Assembly: GCF_001748145.1 (NCBI RefSeq)
Contig: NZ_BCQA01000001.1
Location: forward strand, 5,296,501-5,360,500
Origin: Bosea sp. BIWAKO-01
GTDB lineage: Bacteria; Pseudomonadota; Alphaproteobacteria; Rhizobiales; Beijerinckiaceae
DNA: 64,000 bases
Direction of reading: 5' to 3'
Position 1 is the first letter of the stretch; every line of letters starts with the position of its first letter. A program made the translations under genes and the position numbers. Positions 55,753 to 64,000 of the stretch are shown here, piece after piece. The notes beneath the pieces are model-generated. The model searched no databases and was not told the origin of the DNA. It saw nothing but the letters and a program-made list of their open reading frames with translations.

Positions 55753-56694
55753 TCAAACCTTGAAGGCTGCCTTCCGCACCACGCTGGCCGAGAATGCGAC
55801 CGAGCCGATGATGATGATGCCAAGCACGATATCCTGCACGTAGTAGGCTGCGCCCATCAGCACGAGCCCGTTGCCAAGAACCTTGAGCACGAGCGCGGCA
55901 AAGACCGTGCCGGCCACATTGGGTTTGCCGGGCTCGAACATCGTCATGCCGAGCAGCACGGCAGCAATGGCGTAGAGAAAATAGTCGCCGGCCATGTTCG
56001 GAGCGGCGGAGGACAGGCTCGCCGCGAGCAGCACGGCGGTGATCGAGGCGAAAACGCCGGCGAGCAGCAGGCCAAGCCGCTTCATCCGCATGGTCGCGAT
56101 GCCCGCAAGCCGCGCCGCTTCATCCGCCTCGCCGGTTGCCGCCATATGGGCGCCGGTGCGGGTCCATTTCAGCAGCACATAGGAGATGCCGGTTGCTGCA
56201 AGCAGGAATCAGATCAGATTGGGCAGGCCGAGCGTCGTGCCGCGTGCCAGGCCGGTGAATCCGGCCGGCCAGCGCCCGACAAAGGCGACGCCCTGCGTGA
56301 TCATGAAGGCGAGCCCCTTGGCGATGGCGGCCGTGCCGAGCGTCACGATCAGCGAAGGAACCTTCAGCACCGTGACGCCGAAACCGTTGAAGGCCCCGAG
56401 CCCGGCGCCCACCGCAAGAGCGGCCAGGACCGCGATCGCGGGGTCATAGCCCGCCTGGATGAACCAGCCGGCGGCGACTGCAGCCAGGCTCGCGACCTCG
56501 GCGATCGAGAGATCGAGCTCGGCGATGGTCAGGGCGAGCGCAAAGCCGAGTGCAAGAATGGCGAGGAAGCTCGTGTCCTTGGCGATGTTCAGGAGATTGC
56601 CCGGGCTTGCGAAGTTCGGCGCAAAGGCGACGAAGAACCCAATCAGGGCGAGCCCCGCCAATGCCGTGCCATGCCGCTCGACAAGCGTGCACAT
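55753..56694 (-). pseudogene. Sugar-type ABC transporter permease (RbsC family) with premature in-frame TGA
   Basis: Read through, the frame encodes 313 positions of a ribose-type permease: AFAPNFASPGNLLNIAKDTSFLAILALGFALALTIAELDLSIAEVASLAA, then KVPSLIVTLGTAAIAKGLAFMITQGVAF, and after the break KWTRTGAHMAATGEADEAARLAGI, the EAA-like loop. The codon at 56209-56211 is TGA, between GLPNLI and FLLAATG; both halves are in the same frame and otherwise intact. A G-to-A change of TGG is the simplest cause. Unless suppressed or a sequencing error, the transporter is inactive. The other operon genes look intact, so the mutation is recent or an artefact. Confidence 0.85.
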
Positions 56695-56929
56695 TCAGTG
56701 CGCTCCCCGCAGCGGACGCGCCATGCGGCCTCCGGGCGTCGCAAAAGGCTGATGGGGAGACGGGATCGAAGGTCGGGGCATCATGTCATGACAGCGGGCG
56801 AGCGGGCATTTCATCCGAACCGGCCGAAGCTGTACCGAATGGAACAACCCAACCCTAGTGCGGGGCCAGGGCGAATGCGAGCCGGCGCAACGGGTTGAGA
56901 GCGAATTCTCCACGTCCAATTGCGCAACG

Positions 56930-58450
56930 TCAGGCCTCTGCTGCACGCGCGGCCTCCCACTCGCGCCAGTTGGCGAGCTGACGACCGATTGGGGCCAGAG
57001 CCTGCTCTGCCTGCCGGAAGAGTGCAAACAGCCGGTCATAGGGTTCGCGTGAGGCCGGGTTCGGCTGGTAGACCCGCGCCAGCCTGACAAGCGCTTCTTG
57101 CGCCGAGGCGAGATCCGGAAAGCGTCCGAGAGCGGTCCAGGCGACGATGGCGGCACCGAGCAGACCATGCTCTTCGCCTTCGACGACGCCGACCGGGCGG
57201 CCGAGGATATCGGCCTTGATCTGGCACCAATGGGGATTGGCAGCCCCGCCACCGCCGAAGCGAAGTTCCGCGATCGGCCGGCCTGACGCTGCCTCGGCAC
57301 GCTCCAGCACGACGCGATTGAGGAAGCCCACGCCCTCCATCACAGCCCAGGCCAGGTCGACCGCGCGGTGGCGGCGATTGAGCCCGACCAGAGCCCCGCG
57401 TAGCGACGGGTCCCAGTATGGTACGCGTTCGCCCTGGAGATAGGGCAGGAAGATCGCCGGGTCGGCATCGCGCTGTTCCGCAAGGACGCGGCCAAGCTCG
57501 CGACCGGCCTGGGCCGGCTCGCCCTGGAAGCGACCGAGCAGTTCGAGCAGCCAGATCAGCGTGTCGGCCCCGGTCTGGCTCGGGCCGCCGAGCTGGGTGA
57601 GGCCGGCTCCCCAGTCCACGGTCATCAGCCCCTCGGCCCACGCAGCCCGGGCATTGACGAGACCCAGCACCTCCGTCGTCCCGGACAGGTTGTAGCCGAA
57701 ATCCGGACGCAGGGCGCCCAACCCGACCACGCTTGCCCAGGTGTCGTTCGCCATGGCGATCACCGGCCGGCCGGCAAGATGGCCAAGTGCGCCTTCCAGC
57801 CCCGTCTGGACATGGCCGATGATCGAAACCGGCTCGCGCAGCGGCGGAAGAAGCGTCGCCGGCAGGGCGGCAGCGTCGAACAGCGAACCGCCGGCGGGCG
57901 CGACTGCAGCGGCCGCCTCCAGCCGCGCGAGCGAAACGGTATCGCTCGCCACGACCCCGGTCAGGCGCAGATTCAGATAGTCCTTGGGATCGAGAACATG
58001 TGCCGTGGCCGCGAGGATGTCCGGCTCTGACTGTTTCAGCCACCAGAGCCGCGCGAGCGGGTGGAAGGCATTGAGGCTCGCTGTCTCCGGATGCTCCTTC
58101 GGGCACGTGGCCAGAAGCGAAGGCAGCGTCGTGCCGGCGCGCGTATCGCTCCAGAGCATGGCGGGACGGAGCACCTGGCCGTTGCGATCGACGAAGACCT
58201 GCGTGCGCGTCAGCGCCGAGATCGCCAAGGCCTCGATCTGGCCGAAAAGCGTGGGATGGGAAGTCTGGAGCACGGCTGCGCTCTCGCGGAGCGCGCTCCA
58301 CCAGAGATCGGGATCGATCTCGGCGGCGCCGCCCTGCTCGATCGGTACCCGCATGACGATGCTATGGCGGGCCCGAAGCTGCCCCGCCTCGTCGACGAGA
58401 GCTGCGCGAAAACTGGTGCCGCCGAGATCGCAGGCGAGAACCATGCTCAC
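56930..58450 (-). CDS. FGGY-family carbohydrate kinase
   Basis: The 506-residue ATP-dependent sugar kinase begins LACDLGGTSFRAALVDEAG (phosphate 1 loop). It continues with LWSDTRAG, LDPKDYLNLRLTG, NDTWASVVGLGALRPDFGYNLSGTTEVLG and the C-terminal adenosine motif ELRFGGGGAANPHWCQIKADILGRPV. It resembles xylulose/gluconate-type kinases. It is first in an operon with an RbsC-type permease, binding protein, ATPase and nucleoside hydrolase, so the substrate may be the pentose released from an imported nucleoside. The start is GTG 58450 with GGGAG at 9 bases; ATG two codons later is the alternative. Confidence 0.88.
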   Translation of the reverse strand: MSMVLACDLGGTSFRAALVDEAGQLRARHSIVMRVPIEQGGAAEIDPDLWWSALRESAAVLQTSHPTLFGQIEALAISALTRTQVFVDRNGQVLRPAMLWSDTRAGTTLPSLLATCPKEHPETASLNAFHPLARLWWLKQSEPDILAATAHVLDPKDYLNLRLTGVVASDTVSLARLEAAAAVAPAGGSLFDAAALPATLLPPLREPVSIIGHVQTGLEGALGHLAGRPVIAMANDTWASVVGLGALRPDFGYNLSGTTEVLGLVNARAAWAEGLMTVDWGAGLTQLGGPSQTGADTLIWLLELLGRFQGEPAQAGRELGRVLAEQRDADPAIFLPYLQGERVPYWDPSLRGALVGLNRRHRAVDLAWAVMEGVGFLNRVVLERAEAASGRPIAELRFGGGGAANPHWCQIKADILGRPVGVVEGEEHGLLGAAIVAWTALGRFPDLASAQEALVRLARVYQPNPASREPYDRLFALFRQAEQALAPIGRQLANWREWEAARAAEA

Positions 58451-58554
58451 GGGCGAATACTCCCGTCGCCGCTACGCCTGCCGGACATCACACTCACCTG
58501 CATCGCCTTGATCCGTCGCTCCCTGTCAGGGGCCTGCCTCATAGCAGGAGAGCG

Positions 58555-58575
58555 GGCGGGCGCGTAGCGCCCGCC
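58555..58575. terminator. GC-rich hairpin after the oligopeptide ABC operon
   Basis: GGCGGGCGC (58555-58563) and GCGCCCGCC (58567-58575) pair perfectly across a 3-base loop, 15 bp past the stop codon of the double-ATPase gene on the minus strand. It is a likely end of the transporter transcript, though without a T-run. Confidence 0.6.
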
Positions 58576-58590
58576 GCCGGAAGCTGGGGA

Positions 58591-60251
<1,661 letters not shown>

Positions 60252-60252
<1 letters not shown>

Positions 60253-61067
60253 CACATTCCCCTCATGCGCGGGTCGAGCTTGTCACGCACCGCATCGCCG
60301 AGAAGATTGATCCCGAGCAGCGTCAGCGAAATGCACAGGCCGGGGAAGATGCCGAGCCAGACGGCCTGGCCGATATAGGGCCGCGAACCGGCGAGCATGT
60401 TGCCCCAGGTCGGAGCCGGTGGCGGCACGCCGAGCCCGAGGAAGGAGAGCGCGCTTTCTGCCAGCAGCACATAGCCGAACATCGACGTTGCCAGCACGGT
60501 CAGCGGCGCGATGCAGTTCGGCAGGATGTGGCGGGCCATGGTGAAGCCCTCGGAATTGCCCATCACGCGCGAGGCGGCGATGTATTCGCGCTCGCGCAGC
60601 GAGAGCACTGTACCGCGCACGATGCGTGCGACCGAGGGGGCATAGGCGATGCCGAGCGCGACGATGATGCCGTATTTGTTGGCGCCCACCACCGCGAGCA
60701 GGCCGAGCGCCAGCAGGATGCCGGGAAAGGCGAGCAGCGCATCGTTGAAGGCCATGACGATGCGGTCGAACCAGCCGCGGAGATAACCGCTGAAGACGCC
60801 GATCACGGTGCCCAGCGTCACGGCGAGCGTCACGGTCAGCAGGCTGATCCAGACGCTGGTCGCGGCGCCCGCCATCAGGCGGGAGAGCACGTCGCGGCCG
60901 AACTCGTCGGTGCCGAGCCAGTGCATGGCGCTCGGTGCCGCGAGCTTGGCACGGAACGAGAGCTGCAGGGGATCGTAGGGTGTCCAGACCGCGCCGGTCA
61001 GGGCGACGACGAGCAGGACACCGATGAGCAGACCGCCCAGCAGGGCGTTGGGTGCGGGGAGCTTCAT
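60252..61067 (-). CDS. Oligopeptide-type ABC transporter permease (DppC-like)
   Basis: The 271-residue protein has about six TM helices, APSAMHWLGTDEFGRDVLSRLMAGAATSV (the typical N-terminal DppC block) and the ATPase-contact EAA loop REREYIAASRVMGNSEGFTMARHILPN. The C-terminal ESALSFLGLGVPPPAPTWGNMLAGSRPYI is diagnostic. ATG 61067 overlaps the DppB-like stop (ATGA). A longer upstream frame is a shadow of the previous gene. Confidence 0.95.
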
Positions 61068-62008
61068 TCGGCTGTCACCCGCGGGTCGAAGATGGGATAG
61101 CACAGGTCGATCACCAGATTGACGAGGACATAGGTGAAGGCGACGAAGAGCAGGCAGCCCTGGATCACCGGGTAATCGCGCGCGAAGATCGAATCGACCA
61201 GCAGCCGGCCGAGGCCGGGAATGGTGAAGACGGTCTCGACCACGGCGATGCCGCCGAGCAGGTTGCCAAGCACGAGCCCGATCAGCGTCCAGGTCGGCCC
61301 GAAGGCGTTCTTGAAGGCGTGGCGCCAGAGCACGGCGCCTTCCGAGAGGCCCTTGGCGCGGGCATGGGTGATGTAGTCGAGCCGCAGCACCTCCAGCGTC
61401 GAGGCGCGCGCCATGCGCAGGATCACGCCGATCTCGTGCAGGAACAGCGTCAGGATCGGCATGACGAGGTAGAGGATGCCGCGTGTCGTGTCCTCCCCGA
61501 TCGAGACATAGCCGACGACCGGCAGCCATTCGAGCTTCAGCCCGAAGAACAGCAGCAGGAGCAGGCCGAGCCAGAAGGTCGGGATCGAGAGCAGCAGCGT
61601 CGCCAGCCCGACCAGGGTGAGATCGAGCGAGCTGTTCTGGCGCCAGGCGGCGATCACGCCGGCCGGTACTGCGACCAGGCAGGCGAACAGCACCGCAACC
61701 AGCACCACCTGCGCGCTGATGAAGAAGCGCTGGGCGATGAGCGGCAGGACCGCCTGTTGCGAATTGATCGACTGGCCGAGATCGCCTTGCAGCAGATTGC
61801 CGAACCAGATCGCGAACTGCATCGGCAGGCTGCGATCGAGGCCCAGGCGTGCCCGGAGATCGGCCAGGCTCGCCGGATCGGCGAGGTCGCCCAGCATGAG
61901 CTGGGCCGGATCACCCGGGATCAACCGGATCAGGACGAAAACCGAGACTGCCACGATGAACAGTGTCGGCAACGCCATCAGGATGCGCGTGAGCGCGAAA
62001 CGCAGCAT
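61064..62008 (-). CDS. Oligopeptide-type ABC transporter permease (DppB-like)
   Basis: The 314-residue protein starts MLRFALTRILMALPTLFIVAVSVFVLIRLIPGDPA, the family N-terminus. It has LGLDRSLPMQFAIWFGNLLQGDLGQSI and the EAA loop RLDYITHARAKGLSEGAVLWRHAFKNA, ending in YVLVNLVIDLCYPIFDPRV. About six TM helices. It partners the DppC-like protein. GGGAAG stands before ATG 62008. Confidence 0.95.
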   Translation of the reverse strand: MLRFALTRILMALPTLFIVAVSVFVLIRLIPGDPAQLMLGDLADPASLADLRARLGLDRSLPMQFAIWFGNLLQGDLGQSINSQQAVLPLIAQRFFISAQVVLVAVLFACLVAVPAGVIAAWRQNSSLDLTLVGLATLLLSIPTFWLGLLLLLFFGLKLEWLPVVGYVSIGEDTTRGILYLVMPILTLFLHEIGVILRMARASTLEVLRLDYITHARAKGLSEGAVLWRHAFKNAFGPTWTLIGLVLGNLLGGIAVVETVFTIPGLGRLLVDSIFARDYPVIQGCLLFVAFTYVLVNLVIDLCYPIFDPRVTAE

Positions 62009-62039
62009 TTGTGCTTCCCCTCCCCGTCAGACCTGCGCC

Positions 62040-63590
62040 TCAATTGGCGAGGTTGACGCCCCACATCCGCATCTTCGACTGCCACGGCTGGAAATCGCGC
62101 ACGCGCTTGGAATGCGCGATCACGTCGAGGCCGTTGAAGTAGATGATCAGCGGCACCTCTTCGATCATGCGCTTGTGCAGGTCGTCGAAGAGCTTCTGGC
62201 GTTCGGCCTTGTCCGAAACGACCATCGACTTGTCGATCAGTGCCTGCGCCTCGGCATTGTCCCAGACCTTGCGCGGCTGCTTGTCCTTCGGCCCGGCGAA
62301 TTGCTCGAACCCGAGCGCGGGGTCGAAGCGTGCCGAATAGGAGAAGGACTGCATCTGGTAATTGCCCTTGTTGTAGCGATCGAGCTGGGTTGCCCAGTCC
62401 AGAACCTCGATCTCGGCATTGATGCCGGCGGCCTGCATCATCGCCTGAGCCACGACGGCGGCCGGGAAACTCGGCACGGTCGGGCGCTTGTTGGCGATGA
62501 TCGAGATCTTTTCGCCCTTGTAACCGGCCTCCTGGAGCAACTTCTTCACCTTGGCCGGGTCATAGCTGAAGCCCTGCTTCTCGACCGGTCCGAAATAGGC
62601 CGAGCTCGGATAGATCGCCGAATTGTTCGGCGTGCCGAGGTTGCTCGAGGCAGCTGCGACCAACTCGGTCATGTCGAGCGAGGCGGCTATGGCCTGGCGC
62701 AGCTTGACGTTCTTCATCAGCGCGTCGTTCGTCTGGAACAGGAAGGTGTGGCGCACGGCGTTCGGGGCGACCTTCACGTCGAGCTTGGGATTCTTGCGCA
62801 GTTCCTCGACATCGCTCGGCAGGATTTCGGCCATGTCGATGGCGCCTGAGATCAGGCCGGCCTTCACCGTCGCGGGATCGCGCACGACAAGGAACTTCAC
62901 GTCCTTGATGAGCGGCTTCTTCAGGCCGATATAGCCGTCGCGCTTGTCGCTCTTCGGCGACGCATAGCCGTCGAAGGCGGTCATTGTGAAATACTCGCCG
63001 CGCTTCCAATCGCCGATCTTGAACGGCCCGGTGCCGACCGGCTTGTCCCAGGAACCGTCGGCCTTCAGCGAGTCCTTGTGGATGACGGCGGCCATGGCGC
63101 AGTCGGTGCGCGCCAGCGCGTCGAGGAAGAGCGCGCTGGGCGAGTTGATGCGCATCACGACGGTGTTGGCGTCGGGAGCCTCGATGGTCTCGACCTTCAG
63201 GCCATTGCGACCGTCGAATTCGGACAGGCAACGCCACTCCGTCTTCGGATCCATGTAGCGGTTCCAGCTCCAGACGACGTCGGCCGAGGTCAACTCCGCA
63301 CCATTGTGGAACTTCACGCCCTTGCGCAGGGTGAAGGTGTAGGCCTTGCCATCGGCAGACATCTCGACCTTCTCGGCGAGAAGCGGCCCAACCGTGCCAT
63401 CCTCGGCATAGCCGACCAGGCCCTCCACGAGCTGCAGCACGAAATCATCCGTGTTGTCGTCGCGGTTCACGCCGGGATTGGAGCTGCGGATATCGGCAGC
63501 GACCGCGACCGTGACGGACTGGGCGGCGGCCGGGCCAGCCACGAGAGCTGAGGTCGCCAATGCGAAGGCCGAGGCGTAGATGCGGTTCAT
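62040..63590 (-). CDS. ABC transporter substrate-binding protein, oligopeptide class (SBP family 5)
   Basis: The 516-residue periplasmic protein has a signal peptide (MNRIYASAFALATSALVAGP, cut after AAAQ). The family-5 series reads TVAVAADIRSSNPGVNRDDNTDDFVLQLVEGLV, KAYTFTLRKGVKFHNGAELTSADVVWSWNRYMDP, VGTGPFKIGDWKRGEYF and LRQAIAASLDMTELV. The ligand could be a peptide, opine or another small solute. ATG 63590 has AGGGA upstream. A second, partial paralogue precedes it. Spacing of 31 bp to the permease gene indicates one operon. Confidence 0.94.
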   Translation of the reverse strand: MNRIYASAFALATSALVAGPAAAQSVTVAVAADIRSSNPGVNRDDNTDDFVLQLVEGLVGYAEDGTVGPLLAEKVEMSADGKAYTFTLRKGVKFHNGAELTSADVVWSWNRYMDPKTEWRCLSEFDGRNGLKVETIEAPDANTVVMRINSPSALFLDALARTDCAMAAVIHKDSLKADGSWDKPVGTGPFKIGDWKRGEYFTMTAFDGYASPKSDKRDGYIGLKKPLIKDVKFLVVRDPATVKAGLISGAIDMAEILPSDVEELRKNPKLDVKVAPNAVRHTFLFQTNDALMKNVKLRQAIAASLDMTELVAAASSNLGTPNNSAIYPSSAYFGPVEKQGFSYDPAKVKKLLQEAGYKGEKISIIANKRPTVPSFPAAVVAQAMMQAAGINAEIEVLDWATQLDRYNKGNYQMQSFSYSARFDPALGFEQFAGPKDKQPRKVWDNAEAQALIDKSMVVSDKAERQKLFDDLHKRMIEEVPLIIYFNGLDVIAHSKRVRDFQPWQSKMRMWGVNLAN

Positions 63591-63669
63591 GTCGATGTCC
63601 CTGTTGTCGTCGTTCTTTTTGGTTTTGAGATGAGCTGGCCCGGGTCTGGCGCGGGCCAGGAGCAACGCC

Positions 63670-64000
63670 TCAATTGGCGAAGCTGACCTCCCAGAGCCGC
63701 GGCTTCCCAGCGACCCAGGGGGCAAAGCCGCGCAGCTTCCTGGAGACACCGGCCGTGTCGACCTGATTGTAGAGGAAGATCAGTGGCGCTTCGGCGAGCA
63801 TCAGTTTGTGCAATTCGTCGAACAGCTTCTGGCGCTCGGCCGGATCGCCGACGAGCGTCGCCTTCTCGATCAGCTCGTCGGCACGCCGGCTGTCCCAGGC
63901 CTTGGACGGGAATGTGTCCTTGGGTCCGCTGAACTGGTTGTAGCTCTGGGCAGGATCGATGCGGGCGGAATAGCTGAAGGACATCATCTGGAAGTTGCCC
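63670..64000 (-). CDS. Second SBP family 5 protein, C-terminal part only (runs off the window)
   Basis: About 110 codons are present from the right edge to the stop at 63670, beginning within GNFQMMSFSYSARIDPAQ and ending LRGFAPWVAGKPRLWEVSFAN. It aligns along its whole length with the end of the downstream binding protein (GNYQMQSFSYSARFDPALGF ... PWQSKMRMWGVNLAN), so the two are tandem paralogues. The apparent ATG at 63987 is internal. The gap of 79 bp between the two genes shows no hairpin. Confidence 0.88.
   Translation of the reverse strand, partial: GNFQMMSFSYSARIDPAQSYNQFSGPKDTFPSKAWDSRRADELIEKATLVGDPAERQKLFDELHKLMLAEAPLIFLYNQVDTAGVSRKLRGFAPWVAGKPRLWEVSFAN

Noticed and set aside
56209..56211. 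Selenocysteine codon in the permease
   Set aside because: No Sec-using permease family is known to me and no stem-loop was recognised after the codon; mutation or error is simpler.

Overview
The window is high-GC DNA from an alphaproteobacterium of the Hyphomicrobiales (Rhizobiales) type. Gene content and housekeeping neighbourhoods (gatCA/gatB, ruvX, pyrB-pyrC-plsY-dprA, topA) would fit a Bosea-like genus, but the genus is inferred, not proven. No tRNA, rRNA, CRISPR array, transposase or phage gene was found. About 53 protein genes are listed. Two are broken: an ABC permease with an in-frame TGA and a GrdB-like gene with a one-base frameshift. Both window edges cut genes.

Layout. 1-2452: two GNAT acetyltransferases downstream of gatB. 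2681-7802: an RND efflux adaptor and pump plus a glycine-rich-domain-like protein, opposite in direction and lying between gatB and gatA. 7812-10599: gatA, gatC and a metallo-beta-lactamase-fold hydrolase. 10723-12423: adenine deaminase. 12530-19150: a sulfolactate catabolic cluster (comC, slcC, sulfite exporter, suyB, suyA; divergent suyR and a TctC-type binding protein). 19208-29530: ruvX, two small secreted proteins, an AEC transporter, dprA, plsY, pyrC, pyrB and topA. 29797-34857: a DUF2778 L,D-transpeptidase-like protein, a membrane-anchorless FtsK and two small unknown proteins. 34965-40837: MerR regulator, frameshifted GrdB-like gene, acyl-CoA ligase, ring-cleaving dioxygenase and metallophosphatase. 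40910-48879: a CoA-dependent aromatic (probably 2-aminobenzoate) degradation cluster. 48930-52284: sulfate assimilation (cysH-cysD-cysN). 52465-58450: a sugar or nucleoside ABC system with nucleoside hydrolase and an FGGY kinase. 58591-64000: an oligopeptide-type ABC importer with tandem binding proteins.

How the parts work together. The slc/suy genes give a full route from either enantiomer of 3-sulfolactate. SlcC and ComC interconvert the (S) and (R) forms through sulfopyruvate, SuyAB splits (R)-sulfolactate into pyruvate and sulfite, and a UPF0324 transporter can export the sulfite. SuyR sits divergently, with a perfect palindrome overlapping its own start region. The aromatic cluster activates an acid to its CoA thioester, dearomatises it with a two-domain flavoprotein and passes it to beta-oxidation-like enzymes. 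Its two divergent transcripts carry matching AT-rich boxes at identical distances from the start codons. CysDN plus an APS-type CysH form a PAPS-independent sulfate reduction path, and CysN carries an unusual DUF2061-like C-terminal membrane domain.

The most notable items are the sulfolactate cluster and its operator, the paired boxes of the aromatic cluster, the CysN fusion, a dispersed intergenic repeat filling two convergent gaps, and the two disrupted genes.
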